Source of the DNA: Cyprinodon diabolis
Taxonomy: Eukaryota > Chordata > Actinopteri > Cyprinodontiformes > Cyprinodontidae
Length of the DNA: 64,000 bases
NCBI GenBank assembly: GCA_030533445.1
Contig: CM060062.1
Span: 22,388,329-22,452,328 of the forward strand
Reading direction: 5' to 3'
In this document: piece after piece, positions 1-11,999 of the stretch
Layout of the letters: the number at the start of each line of letters is the position of its first letter
Numbering within the stretch: position 1 is the stretch's first letter
Translations under genes and position numbers: made by a program
The notes under the pieces: model-generated
What the model saw: only the letters and a program-made list of their open reading frames with translations
Told to the model about the DNA's origin: nothing
Databases searched by the model: none

Positions 1-119
1 GCAGAATACCATGCTATTCTTATACCTTTTTATTTCATTTAGCTATTTACTAAAACTGTTCAAAATAAATGAAAGAAAGTGGGATATATTTTATTTTTGA
101 TTTCTTTGTCTGCATGTAG

Positions 120-495
120 ATTTCAGCAAAACTCATCCTCAGAAGACTTGGTTGTTAAAGTTGATAAGGTCAGTTTATATGTACATAAATATTTTTTTCA
201 AATAATTTCACTTGATATAATAAGGAATGTGTTATTACTCTTGGTGAATCTACATGAGGATCTTTAAAGAGCATGTTTGTGCTTTTTATGAAGTAATTTG
301 ATTAACAAATATAAAAATGCTGTACTTGTGCATGATTTTTTTTTTTATCTTTAATTTAAGGAGGTCTGTCAAAATATGGAGTCGGTCTTCAAGGAGCTTC
401 TTACAAGACAGTCCCAGCAGGATACATCTGTCTCTGCTGCTTCTGCTCAGGCTCAACAGAAAAAGGGAAAGAATAATGGATGGAGGGGGAAATGA
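120..495 (+). CDS. 3'-terminal coding exons of an unidentified gene (partial)
   Basis: Two exons in one frame can be read. The first is 120-168 after an acceptor ending in TAG; an alternative CAG acceptor would start it at 127. It ends at an AAG|gtcagt donor. The second is 361-495, after a T-rich tract and ttaatttaag, and ends in TGA at 493-495. The intron is phase 0. The tail encoded by the last exon begins EVCQNMESVF, is rich in Gln and Ser/Ala, and ends in a basic stretch, KKGKNNGWRGK. A coiled-coil-like end followed by a basic tail is all that can be said about structure. An AATAAA at 783-788 could end the transcript. I do not recognise the family. The gene lies upstream of ssr4 on the same strand, and earlier exons lie outside the window. 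Confidence 0.5.
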
Positions 496-782
496 GCTAG
501 ACCATTTAGAGCTGCGGGTCCCCTGAACTGAGAAAACCAACATCAGCACATGACATGAAGAGGGAGGATGCTGATGAACACCAAGGGGCAGTGTGAATGG
601 CTCTGACAGCAGATTACTTCTAGAAATGTGAAGCCAGTGAACTATGTTCGCTGCTCAGAGGCACCTAAGACTTAAAATCCTCTTAGCAGCAAATGATCTG
701 ATCAACTTTCTGTTGTGACTTTAAATCCACAGAAGTTTATGAAAACTGTGAATGATGTAAAATGCAAATATGTTTGCGTATA

Positions 783-788
783 AATAAA
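783..788 (+). terminator. Candidate poly(A) signal of the upstream gene
   Basis: AATAAA lies about 290 bases after the stop codon at 493-495. Another AATAAA-like site occurs near 935. Either could define the 3' end. Confidence 0.35.
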
Positions 789-799
789 CGTTTAAGTTG

Positions 800-3570
800 G
801 TTGGTATCAGCTGAACTGAATTTTTTCAGTTATGCTGTGCTGGTTCTCATGAAATCTTTTATAATAAGATGCAAGTACATCCTAAACAACTGTGAATGCT
901 ATGGCAGTTATGTATTATGCACCTTTTGTCTATTAATAAATACATATTTTCCTTTTTATTCAAGGCTAATAGGTACTCAAATTATACATTTATGGGTATG
1001 AATGCTCTGCAACATTCTTGAGTGCGTTTTCACAAACGCCTCATAATGTGAAGGAGCTGAACATCAAAATAAGCCTCATCATATAAAATGTATGCAGTTC
1101 ATGGTCTTCACTACAGGTGCAGGAATAGCTGCAAAGAAACATTCCTTATAAACTAAATGGTCGTAAACTCCTGCTTTGGACATCTCTCCCTCTTCTGTTT
1201 CATAAAACAACCGTGCATCTATGACATTGATCTCCTTTGCATAAAATAGTCTAATTTCTACAAACTGTTATTGGAACCTTTTTTATTTTAGATTTTCAAA
1301 ACAATAAATGTGATGCTCCTGTTTTAAGCTTACTTGGCCTCTTCATTTGCTGCTTGGTTATCAGGAATAGGCATTACAATGTTGAATTTATATATTCAGA
1401 AAAACACTGCTGGAAACATACTAAAAGCTAGATGGCAAGAATAACACGTTCTCAATTTGCATTACATTTTTGTCACAATTCTTTAATTTTTAATTGTGTG
1501 TGTGTGTGTGTGTATCATAGTGTGTGGGACTATTCACATTTTGAACAAAGTTAATCAAGTCTAAGATAGCATTAAAGGCGGTACTTAAGCTAACACCTTC
1601 ACTGTCAGCACAGATGTTAAAATACCACACCATGGTGACCCTATTAGTATTTTACACTAAATCGGATAGGAACCCTGAAAACTGATCTAAAAATTCAGAG
1701 TAAGGACCTGGTGTATGACACAGAGTTCCAAATGGAAAAGGTTATGTTCCTACGCAATTTGAATGATGGAAACTAAGTTTTAAATGTTCAAAGAATTGTA
1801 ACTGTTATCTGGCTTTGGACTAATCAGGAAGCCAGCCTGAAAAGTTGTTACTCCTTGTCCTCACCCCGAATTTCTTGGTTTGTGATAATTTAAATAACTC
1901 TTAAATAACTCAAGGACCTTAAATAAAAGCTTAAATAACTCATTAACAGACTTTTTTAAGGAAGAGTTTGTTAGATAAACAACATTTAATAGTTTTTTTT
2001 TTCTTGATTGAAGTTATTTTAATTAGAGTATTAGGATTTACTTCTTTAGGATTCGTTTCTAAGACACCGAATGAATAAAGAATAGGTAACAGTAGAGAAG
2101 CTGCATAGAGGTGTGTTAAACTACATCTGGGCTTTCTGATATGCATCCTAAACTGTCAGGGTTTGGAAGGACTAATAAATTTGGCCAGATTCCTAGAAAG
2201 GAGAGCTGCAGCATCCAAAGTGGGATGGATGCTCTGTCCCTGAATTTCAATTCAATAAGATTTGTGATAGATAATTTTGATTGCTTATTCCCTACAATTC
2301 CCTCTCTTTATCCATCCATCCATCCATTTTCCAACCTGTTTATCCCTGCTGGGGTCACGAAGGGTGCTGGTGCCTCAAGTTGTCCATGGCCAGAGGCGGT
2401 GTACACCGTAGACTGGTCGCCAGCCTATTGCAGGGCGACAGAGACTTCCTCTATAGTCTAATTAATGACAACCCCAGCAATGACTTTCAAACAAAACATT
2501 TTTGGTTTATTTTTCACAATACCTTTCTATTATATGTAAATGTTCTTGAATGTTTTATAAAATTTACCTCAATCTTTTAATTGAAAAATATCACCTAAAA
2601 TCCAAACCCTACTCTTTATTTAGCCCCTTTACTTTTAATAGTTTTTTGCTTTGATTTCACCTTTACGGAAATAACCTCACATTCCTGCCATTTTGAAAAC
2701 AATGCTGGCTCTGGACCCGGACCAGCCCCGGAGCTGATGGCTCGGTTCGAATGGCCGGTCCGATCCAGTCAGCGGCCGAGCAGCCCATCCCCCCCAAAAA
2801 AGAGTCCTCCTTTTCATAAACCCAAGTATTAGCATTTTTTTTTTTTCAAAAAACAGTGGCTAAATTTCTCCGCTCACTGATAGCTTCATCATAGGTAGCC
2901 ATGTATGTTTCGACTGTGGCCGGTGGCTGCTAACCAACCAATGGGCAGAAGTTGAGCCCTTAAGACACACCCCTACTCATTTGCATAATGAGGCAGAAAT
3001 GCATATAGAAATGTAAAAACGACAGACAGAAATAAATAGTACAAAAAATACAAAGGAAGAATAAACCAGACAAAAATATTATAACATGCACATAAATAAG
3101 TACTTATTAAATAAGTAATAAATAAAGTTGAAGATTATAATGGACAATAAATAATTAAGGTAATTACTACAAAGGCAAATAAACAAAGAAGCTAATTAAA
3201 TATATATACATGTCTCACCGTATATTTTAATTTTTACCTACATTTAATTATTTATTGTATTTTGGGGGGAAATTAATTGTATGCTTATTTATTTTTGGAG
3301 GATTTATTTATTTCTGTTTTTATTTTTAATCCTGGCATGATTGGTCCTCCATATAATTAGCCTTTTTGTCTCTCAAAAAAGGCTTTTTTTCTCCAAAAAA
3401 CTTTATTGATAAGTTGCAAATTACAAAATATTAACATAACATATCTCAAGAAATAGAACAGTATCTCCAGAATAAGTGTTTAATGATGGAGTGCAATTAC
3501 ATTAAGATATGACATACTTTAACTTAAATAAATAATCAGAAGTTACAATTGAGTTACAATTGAAGTAACT
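800..3570. other. Intergenic region, AT-rich
   Basis: No convincing coding sequence is visible. It contains a short (TG)n run near 1495-1513, a dispersed repeat tail at 2311-2440 (listed separately) and a GC-richer patch at 2700-2800. Around 2930-3000 there is a CCAAT box and an ATTTGCAT octamer inside the near-palindrome tcatttgcataatga. 3000-3560 is very AT-rich. Confidence 0.6.
2311..2440 (-). repeat. Dispersed LINE/SINE-type 3' tail with (ATCC)n end
   Basis: A (TCCA)n tract is followed by a GC-richer segment with ggtgtacaccgtagactggtcgcc and cagcctattgcagggcg, given here as two short pieces of the same run. This matches a very common fish repeat: a retroposon 3' end that terminates in (GGAT)n, here in reverse. 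A related copy in the opposite orientation lies at 39461-39584 and ends in (GGAT)n. Confidence 0.5.
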
Positions 3571-3599
3571 CTCAAAAAAGGCTCCACTAATTCGATTCT

Positions 3600-3720
3600 C
3601 TCTGATGACGTGTCTTCGGTGTTACTTCCCAGGGTGCTTTGCGGCGCTACGTACTACGCATGCGCGGTAGCGGTAGGCTGATGTGGACTTCTTTCACATA
3701 GAGTAGTCGTATAGCTGTCC
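3600..3720 (+). promoter_or_regulatory. ssr4 promoter with ZNF143, NRF1 and XBP1/ATF6-type motifs
   Basis: This short CpG-containing patch in AT-rich surroundings lies 50-170 bases before the ssr4 start codon. TGATGACGTG around 3603-3612 matches the UPR-type element bound by XBP1/ATF6. TTCCCAGGGTGCTTTGCGG at 3626-3644 closely resembles the ZNF143 (Staf) site. ACGCATGCGCG around 3656-3666 matches the core NRF1 palindrome. No TATA box is seen. The combination is typical of housekeeping promoters of ER and secretory genes. Function is inferred from motifs only. Confidence 0.6.
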
Positions 3721-3771
3721 TGTCACCTTTATTTGAAAGCACACAAAAAAAACGACTTATCGGACCTCAGA

Positions 3772-6631
3772 ATGATCCGAATAGCTGCAGTCTTTACTCT
3801 GCTGGTGGTTGCTTGCTCGGGTGAGTATACAGAACCATTTATAGAGGCTTGTTGGCTTTATTTAGCCTGTAATGCTAACAAAAAGCCCATACAACCACCT
3901 CGATATAGCTTTAAGCTATTTATTAGACACCGCTAATGATATTAACCGTCTAGAATGTGGGTGTTACTTTCTCTGATAGTTAATTAATTAATTTTATGGG
4001 GCGGCAGGGGAGAGCTGTAAGGACCCAGTGATCACCCCTTCGGCCTACACTACCTCTGACGCCGTCATCTCTTCAGAGTCTGTCTTCATCGTGGAGCTCA
4101 GCCTGACCTGTGCTAATGGAGCCCAGGTAACTGTGAGATCCATATGTTTAATATATATCGGTACATTTGACAAACGAGCTGCTTCAATCAATGCCTGACT
4201 GAGGTGTCATGATCACTGCTTTCCTTTGCAGAGCGTCACTCTCTATGCTGATGTCAATGGAAGGCAGTTCCCTGTGACTAGAGGCCAGGATGTTGGAAAA
4301 TACCAGGTATCCTCAATATAAATAAAGAAAGGGGGATGTTTGTGATCAATGTCTTTTTTTAGCCTCTTGTTTTGTCGAAGACTGTTTACACAATTTCTTA
4401 GGAACACACTACGCTGTAAAACTATCCAGTCTTTTGAACAGCTTGTCACATGTTGGCATGCTACAGCCACAACTTCTAATGTATTTTAGATTGTGATTGT
4501 GTTTGTCTCACCACAACATCTAGTGCACAACTGGGAAGGAAAGAGTAAAAAGCTAAAACTTACATTTTGCTGAAAACAAAATCCCGTCATCATTCCTGAG
4601 CACTCTGTCCTAATGGTGAAGCATGGTGGTGGCAATATAATGATGTGGGATGGCCTCTTCCTTAAATTCTAATCCTTAAATTACAGTTCAGTGGCTGAAT
4701 ATTGAAATTGGGATCTCAGTTATGATAAACCAACACTTTTTGGCTTATTTTTTTCTTCACCTGATATCCTGACCCTTGAAGAAGTTACATGCATTGCTCT
4801 TGTAATATAATATTTATCACTTGTCAAAATATTTATCAAAATTGTTCAAATTTAGATTGAATTTTAATTTTTTATTTTACAAAACAGAGGGATTAGACTG
4901 GTTTTTACTTCATATAATGCTGATCCCCCTGCATTTTTAAGCAGCTATTGAGCTTGATTTATGTACAACATAGTCTACATATGACACTTTTTTCTATTTG
5001 ATCACAAAAGACTACATAGCATAAAAGTAAAATTCTTTTATTAAACAAAAATCACTCAATGGGTGTGAATTGGTATTTCCATGCTCTCCCGCAGGTGTCC
5101 TGGAGTCTTCCCCACAAACAGGCCAGCTCTGGAACGTATCAGGTTAAATTCTTTGACGAGGAGTCCTACAGCGCCCTCCGAAAGGTCCGTTTAAATAAAG
5201 CAGTGGTTTGGCTCAAAGCTTTTGGATAATTGCTTTTATAAGTAAAATGTTTTAAAAAAGCACATCTTATCTGTTTCAGGCTCAAAGAAACAATGAGGAT
5301 GTAAATGCAATTCAGCCTCTCTTCACCGTCAACATCGACCACAGGGTGAGTGATCAGAGGATGAGCGCTAAGCTAATATGGGCACACCTTAATTTTCACT
5401 TAAGGTTGCTGGACGGTTTCTCTAAGGAAAAGAAGCATATGAAAACTAATAAAACTGCAGCACTATTGCTGCAAGGTTGTACACATTCATTTATTTTTAT
5501 TTTTTAATAAAGCAATATTTTAGGCTCTAAAAAGCTTAAAATGTGCAGATTAACCATAAAGGGGCCCTAAATTATATTTACTGGAGTCTTTAGTTCTCAT
5601 ATTTGCTCATTCTTTCAACATGGACTTTATTATTAATTGTTTAGTACTTAATTATCAAAATCTATATTTAACTAAGCTTGGTTTGAAAACAGGAATTTTT
5701 ATATTTGAGTACAACCAGTGATCAGTCACTTAAATCTACTATAAACCGTAGACAAGTTTTACTTCCTTAAGTAATGTCAGAAAATACAAATTCACCTCGA
5801 TAAATGTATATGCTAAATATAATTAAAAAAAAAATTTTCCCAGCAAAGACCAACTCTTAAAAAAGGTTTAATATATTGTTTTTTTTTAAGTGATATAAAC
5901 ATTGATGGGTTTAATCAAGTTAACATCACTGATATAGACTTAGCATCAATTTACAGTTAGTAAAATGATGAGTTATGGCTGCTTCTTGTAGAAGAGAGGG
6001 AGCTGTTATCTTTACAACTTTGGGGTAGCTTAAAAGAGATGTTAATATTTTAGCTTACTTTACAGGTAGCTAAGACATCTTTTACGCTCACTGGGGCTTT
6101 GCTGAGAGTAATAAATGGTGCAGAAATGACATGATGCTGTAAAAATAATGAATAAAATCAACAAGGACACATATAACCCTGTTTAATTTAGGAAAGGTAA
6201 CCTTAAATTAATTTTGTTTTTATCTATGTTATTTAGAGATTTCTTTTATTATAATTATTTACTTGTTGCTAATGAAGAGGGAAACCCAGCCTATGAACAA
6301 TTTCCTTTTTTTTGTAAAAAAAACAAACGATATTAAACCTAGTAGTTTGCAAAAAAAAAAGCAAATCTTATTGTTTCTAACCTGAATAGAACAGTTTATT
6401 CAGCTGTGATACAATTCCTTTTTTAATGTGATTGCTCAGGATTCATAATAGAACCACACATTTCAAAGCTGCAATCCTCTGAATGCATAATCTTCGTTGC
6501 TCATTTGTTTCTCATCTCTCCTTTAGGGTGCGTGGAGTGGCCCTTGGGTGTCGACCGAGGTGGTGGCTGGCCTAATTGGCATTCTGGTCTATTACATGGC
6601 CTTCAGTGCCAAAAGCACCATCCAAGCATAA
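3772..6631 (+). CDS. ssr4: Translocon-associated protein subunit delta (TRAP-delta, SSR4)
   Basis: SSR4 is the small lumenal, single-pass subunit of the TRAP complex, which sits with Sec61 in the ER membrane and aids translocation of nascent secretory proteins. Six exons are seen: 3772-3820, 4008-4126, 4232-4306, 5095-5184, 5280-5345 and 6527-6631. All have GT/AG ends and together encode 167 residues (human about 173). Residues 1 to about 19 form a hydrophobic signal peptide. The lumenal domain contains TTSDAVIS, Cys20 and Cys51 (the likely disulfide pair), [10 protein letters not shown], a VSWSLPHK stretch and FFDEESYS. A transmembrane helix at about 145-163 precedes a short cytosolic end, AKSTIQA. 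These blocks match vertebrate SSR4 throughout. Intron 1 is phase 1 and the others are phase 0. Intron 3 carries a decayed Tc1 piece, and intron 5 is about 1.2 kb of AT-rich sequence. The gene looks intact. Confidence 0.96.
4605..4670 (+). mobile_element. Decayed Tc1-like transposase fragment in ssr4 intron 3
   Basis: The string gtgaagcatggtggtggcaa, followed by tataatgatgtggg, reads [11 protein letters not shown]. This is the conserved segment of Tc1-type transposases between the first and second catalytic aspartates. Flanking similarity fades quickly and no terminal repeat is visible, so this is an old relic. Confidence 0.6.
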
Positions 6632-7119
6632 CAACATCCACAGTCACTGGATGTGACCACTGGATTTTTGAAAAGACTGAATTTTGCTAAACTGGATTAA
6701 CTAATCCAACAACCAGCATTGCAGCTGGGTCCACAGGTTCTCTGTGTTTTGTCCTCTTTAGGGAAAGAATCAGAGCTTGTGGTCTTTGTTTTTCTTTTAT
6801 TCAGACTTTGAGTGTCTTCATAATAGTGTTTTTCACATGTTATCCTGTCAGTCTGGATGGTCTTATATTTTTCTTTTTCTTTTTTAAAATTCTGAATAGG
6901 ATTAAACCAAACCAACATTAAATACAATCTGTATTCAGACCAGTCTAAAACCCATTGATTCATCAGCAACAGGATGGTCTTATGAGTGGGTAAACTGGTC
7001 AGTCAGATGGTTTGATAAGACGTTTTGAGTTGGGCCTTTGATGAAGGGGAAATGTCAAAGAACTGAGGCGCTGACTGGCCTGAACAGGCCTTCGTAGACG
7101 CATCGTTTCCTGGAATATG

Positions 7120-7125
7120 AATAAA
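7120..7125 (+). terminator. Candidate ssr4 poly(A) signal
   Basis: AATAAA lies about 490 bases after the ssr4 stop codon, with a GT-rich stretch shortly after it (atggggtgttgcttttc). It is the best-placed signal in the 3' flank. Confidence 0.5.
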
Positions 7126-7139
7126 AAAATGTTTCCCTA

Positions 7140-9910
7140 TATGGGGTGTTGCTTTTCTTTTCACCATTTTTTTCTTTTTCCCTCACTGACCTGGGATAAT
7201 CCTATTCCACAACACAACTATGATGGGAAGCTTTGGATCTAGTTAGGGCAACAGCAATTTTCCCAACGGTTATAATTTAACCTTTGGGTATTTGCAAAAA
7301 TTGTTATTGACTCTGTTTTATGATTCCTGTTGTGAATGTTTACCTGCTAACATTTTGAACGACTTAATTTAGAACTACAATGGTTTATTCCAAGTATTAG
7401 GCCTTTAATGAGGTGTAAATTGCACAATTTATTGTACAATATCGAGTCAGAGAATCTATGAAGATCTTTGGTTTCCTGTAATTTTCCATCTTAATGATAC
7501 AATTGTCTGTGTCCAAAACAATGAGGTGTGAGCAACAGGACCCAGAGCAGGATAAATAGTCTCATGCTTATCAAACCATAGAACCTAAGAGGCCTTAATT
7601 GGTTTCAGCCTATAGATATTTTATAATCAGTTGGTTTAAAATATTGCAATTTAATGTGTGTTGATTTTACCAAATTACTAGAAGATGTAAAGATTTCTGG
7701 GTGGTTTCTGTCATATGTATAGAAAGCAGTTTGAATCTTTGGTCAATTTATAGCTGAATGATTTAAGTCAAATATGATGGGACGAATATGATTAAAATAG
7801 GTGGATATTTTTTAAAGATCTATAAGGAAAGTCTGAATATTAATCAGGATTATATCAGATATGCCTTAAGTTTTCATTCACATCACTAAATAATTGAGAG
7901 ATGACTGGAGACACAGAGGAGATGAAGTTGGAGATGGTTTGCTAACTTTTATTTTTCCAAGAGGTTTTCTGTGTTTACTTCAACTTTATGAATTTAAAAC
8001 AGCTATAATTTTGCAGCAAAACTTTCTATAATTATCTTCCATGTTTTCTGTTGAATTTTATCACGTGAATGGCCCTTTAAACATAGGAGAATAAGAATAA
8101 ATGCTAATAAAAAGAGATCAATGGCTGATATAGGTGTTAACAGCTGAAGCTACTGGTGTTTTCAGACTTTGGCGTATGCAGTACCACTAATTGAACAGAT
8201 GAGGGCAGCTGTGCGTCGCCTTTTGTTCACAGCATTTTTCTTAATGTGCTGCTCCCTCCTACATCTATGAAACTATGTGATGTTTTTTTCTTAACCAGAT
8301 CTCTTCGGTTTATAGTAGGACTGGGTGATTAATCAATTTTCTGTTTTAGAATAATTAATTTTTGGAAATTTAGATTTTTTTCCCTCCACATCAATTCTTC
8401 GGTTTTTGCTCTTAGAAAAGTCCCTATAAGTGATAGACTAGCTGACCGTGTAAAAGCTTTTTTTTGTTTGTTGTTTTGTTTGTTTTGAAATATTGGTTTG
8501 TTCACAGATTACATTTAGTTGCCCTTTATATTAATGCCTCTTCACAAAGGGGATAATTGAAATAAAAGCTAGTTTTTAAAGTAATCTATATCATTTGGCA
8601 TTTTTATTGTAAAACTTCAAAGAGAAAATTAATTTTGATAGGAACTCTTAATATAATTATTATTCTTATTGTTTTGGTTTTTTTCCCTCCTTTTGGAAAA
8701 GATACTGGGAACAAGAAGACTATGTTATGAATTAATCGAAGGGGTATGATTATATATATAAGTTAAACTTCATCATACTCCTTTTCAGACTCACAGTCAC
8801 CAGATAAGTTGTGCATTGACATGTATTTGAGGATGTAGTTCTGATAGTAAGGTATTGTATTCACACTTGGAAACATGAAAGCATTTAAATTTATTACGTT
8901 TTATTGGTGAGATGGTTGTCTTAAATAAAAAAAAAGTATCATCATCATCATCATCATCAAAAAAAAATCAGAGATTAGACTATAAACCATGTGGCCTAAT
9001 CTCAGTTTATTTGGGTTATTCAGTTTATTGTTATCTCTTGTTTGTCTGCAAGTGTTTATTCTTTAAACCCTCTCATTGATGGCATTTTCTGTCCATTTTA
9101 TAGTAGTTGAATCATGAAAATTGACATTTATTGAAGTAAATGGGTCCTGCAGTGCCTTAAATGTTCCTCTGGGCTTTTTATTTCTCTTCTGGGAAGGTTG
9201 GCAAAACACTAGTGTACTTTTAAAAGAAAGACCTCTGCTGGTGGGCTTCACAATTCTTTCATGTTTTCTCCACATTTCTATGACTCACTGTGGTAGACTG
9301 GACTCCAAAAGCTTTAGAAATGTTTTTGTAACCTTTCAGAATTGATTATTGTGAACAAGACACTGTTTCTCAATTGCTCTTTAGATTTAGGCATGAGCGG
9401 CTTCTTTTGGATATTTTAGTCCACTTCATATCATCATACTGTTTCTGTTTGAGTGATTTATCACCTTGACAGGCTGGCAGTAGCATGATAATTGCGTGGC
9501 TCAGGAAATTTACAAGCTCCCACAAACGTTTAGCACTTAGGATTATGAATTACTTTTTCATCGCCAGCCACTTTATTGCTGATAGCTTCCAACCTTAATA
9601 CATTAATTCATCATTTCACAGGTAATTTATGATATTATTTGGTTGATAATCAAAAACATTTAATTGCAACAAAAAAGCAAAAACAAGCGAAACATATAAG
9701 GTGACAGATACATCATTACAGATGGTTGATCAGAGAAGGTTTAAGTCTGCATACCCATTCATGCGTCACCTATTATATTGTTGGGAGAGGGGGACAGCTG
9801 GATGGATTGAGGGCATATAAATTGAATGCTCAAATAAATTGTCCAAGTCTCTCCCTCCTCTTATTCAGAGTATAGAACTCCAACCCATGTCCATTTCAAG
9901 AACTTAAAGG
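7140..9910. other. Intergenic region, AT-rich
   Basis: No coding gene is seen. It contains an (ATC)n microsatellite at 8938-8959 and a transposon-derived segment at about 9050-9430 (listed separately). The remainder is AT-rich with no recognisable structure. Confidence 0.6.
9050..9430. mobile_element. Relic of a dispersed fish DNA-transposon repeat
   Basis: Phrases such as ctcactgtggtagactggac and ccaaaagctttagaaatg match a repeat very common in fish genomes that derives from a Tc1/mariner-type element. The copy has many substitutions and no clear inverted termini. The assignment rests on recalled repeat similarity and is only moderately secure. Confidence 0.4.
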
Positions 9911-9914
9911 TTAG

Positions 9915-10088
<174 letters not shown>

Positions 10089-10089
10089 G

Positions 10090-11475
10090 AGAGAGATTGC
10101 GATAGTTTATATATATATACTGTTTTCTCACCCCTCATGGGGTGGTATGTGTCATCCTCAAGCTCGGGTCCTCTACCAGAGGCCTGGGAGTTTGAGGGTT
10201 CTGCGCAGTATCTTAGCTGTTCCTAGGACTGCGCTCTTCTGGACAGAGAGCTCTGATGTTTTACCTGGAATCTGCTGTAGCCCCTCTCCCAGTTTGGGGG
10301 TCACAGCCCCCAGTGCTCCAATTACCACTGGCACCACTGCTGCTCTTACTTTCCACATCTTTTCTAGCTCCTCTTTCAGGCCTTGGTATTTCTCAAGCTT
10401 CTCGTGTTCTTTCTTCTTGATGTTGCTGTCGCTTGGGATTGCCACATCTATCACTACTGCCTTCTTCTGCTGTTTGTCGATCAACACGATGTCTGGTTGG
10501 TTAGCCATCACCTGTTTGTCAGTCTGGATCTTGAAGTCCCATAGGATCTTAGCTCGGTCATTCTCAACTACCTTAGGAGGTGTCTTCCATTTTGACCTTG
10601 GGACTTCCAGCCCATACTCATGGCAGATGTTCCTGTACACTATGACAGCTACCTGGTTGTGGCGTTCCATGTATGCACTTCCTGCCTGCATTTTACACCC
10701 TGCTGTTATGTGCTGTATTGTTTCAGAGGCATCTTTGCACAGTCTGCATCGGGGGTCCTGCCTGGTGTGGTAGACCCTGGCCTCAATTGATCTTGTACTG
10801 AGTGCCTGTTCTTGTGCTGCCATGATTAGTGCCTCTGTGCTGTCCTTCAGTCCAGCCTTTTCCAGCCACTGGTAGGATTTTTTGATATCAGCCACTTCTT
10901 CTATTTGTCTGTGGTACACGCCGTGCAGCGGCTTGTCCCTCCATGATGGTTCTCCTTCATCTTTCTTGTCCTCACTTTCGGTTTTCTCCTGCCTGAGGTG
11001 TTCGCCACTCACTAGCCCTCGGCCTCCCTCGCTACGCTTGGTATACATTCTCAGGGTGCTGGATTTGGGGTGGAACCCTCCATGCATTGTGAGGAGCTTT
11101 CTTGTCTTGATGTCAGTGGCCTCTATCTCCTCTTTTGGCCAGTTTATTATACCAGCGGGGTATCTGATGACTGGCAGGGCATACAGTATGTGTGGATGGC
11201 TTCGATCTTGTTTTTCCCATTCAGCTGACTTTTCAGGACCTGCCTTACTCTTTGTAGGTATTTAGCTGTTGCAGTCTTTCTTGCTATCTCCTTGTGGTTT
11301 CCGTTAGCCTGTGGCACGCCAAGGTATTTGTAGCTGTCCTGAACATCTGTAATGTGGCCTTCTGGTAGTTCAACCCCCTCGGTTCTGATCATCTTCCCTC
11401 TCTTTGAGACCATGCAACCACACTTGTCCAGTCCGAATGACATTCCAATGGCGTTGCTGTAGATCAGAACATTCT
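10090..11475 (-). mobile_element. 5'-truncated Rex6-like (R4/Dong clade) LINE
   Basis: This is the 3' part of a non-LTR retrotransposon. Read on the minus strand it starts abruptly near 11475 in the reverse-transcriptase thumb region (GMSFGLDKCG, YKYLGVPQ). A CRLC-H-C zinc knuckle and a restriction-like endonuclease with a PD-(X)n-D core (QPDIVLID, VVIDVAIPSDS) follow. A short 3' UTR ending near gtgagaaaacag and (TA)n runs into the microsatellite. Elements with a C-terminal restriction-like endonuclease rather than an N-terminal APE domain belong to the R2/R4 group, and Rex6 is the common fish member. 5' truncation is the usual result of incomplete target-primed reverse transcription. Confidence 0.7.
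10173..11460 (-). pseudogene. LINE RT thumb / zinc knuckle / restriction-like endonuclease ORF (broken)
   Basis: The reading frame runs from about 11460 to 11160, then shifts near 11185-11195, where a few extra bases interrupt the tract after HTY. It continues in a second frame to a stop just below 10173. The second piece alone encodes about 300 residues without interruption. It holds the CCHC-like knuckle (CRLCKDASETIQHITAGC) and the endonuclease core with PD and D-V-A-I-P motifs. Because the N-terminal RT is missing and the frame is shifted, the copy cannot be autonomous. The long plus-strand open frame across the same bases is an antisense shadow. Confidence 0.7.
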
Positions 11476-11519
11476 TTTTTATTCATGCTTTAGCAGAATC
11501 ATAAAAAAAGAAGAAAAAA

Positions 11520-11990
11520 AAAACTAATTTAAACAAGCCTAGACAAAAATGGTGGTGCCTTTAACTTAATATTCTGTTGCACAACTTTTTGAACCAATAA
11601 CTGTAATCAAACCATTCCTTTTGCTCTCAGTGAGACTTCTGCTTCTCTTAGGAGGTATTTTGGTCTTCTCCTCATGAGCAAACTGCTCCAGTTGTCTAAA
11701 GCTTGAAGGGTGCCTTTTCCAGATTGCATGCTAAGCTCCCTCGAAGGACTCATAGGGCTCATAGAAGGCCACTTTAGAATGGTCCAGTGTTTTCCTCTTA
11801 GCCATTCTTGGGAGTTATTAGGTATTAAAATTTTCCTTTTGTGGTCACGTCCAGAAATATTGGCCACAGTGCCAAGGATCTTACAGTTCGAAATAATGTG
11901 CAATTGTAGTCTCAGGAACATCAAGCTGCTTGGAGATGTTCTAAAAGCCTCTGCCTCTAACATGCTTGTCTATCATTTGTCCTGTTAAAT
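11520..11990 (-). mobile_element. Relic of a dispersed DNA-transposon repeat
   Basis: Stretches such as gcaaactgctccagttgtct, tcatagaaggccactttaga and cttagccattcttgggagtt are close to a repeat found in many fish and amphibian genomes that is attributed to Tc1/mariner-like elements. The copy is diverged with no intact ORF. It lies directly beside the truncated 5' end of the Rex6-like LINE. Confidence 0.45.
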
Positions 11991-11999
11991 AAGATTGCT

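Noticed and set aside
2141..2461. Open frames of about 100 codons
   Set aside because: They run through the (ATCC)n retroposon tail, with no domain or splice support.
10147..10773. Long plus-strand open frame of about 208 codons
   Set aside because: It is antisense to the Rex6-like LINE endonuclease frame, whose motifs are clear on the minus strand.
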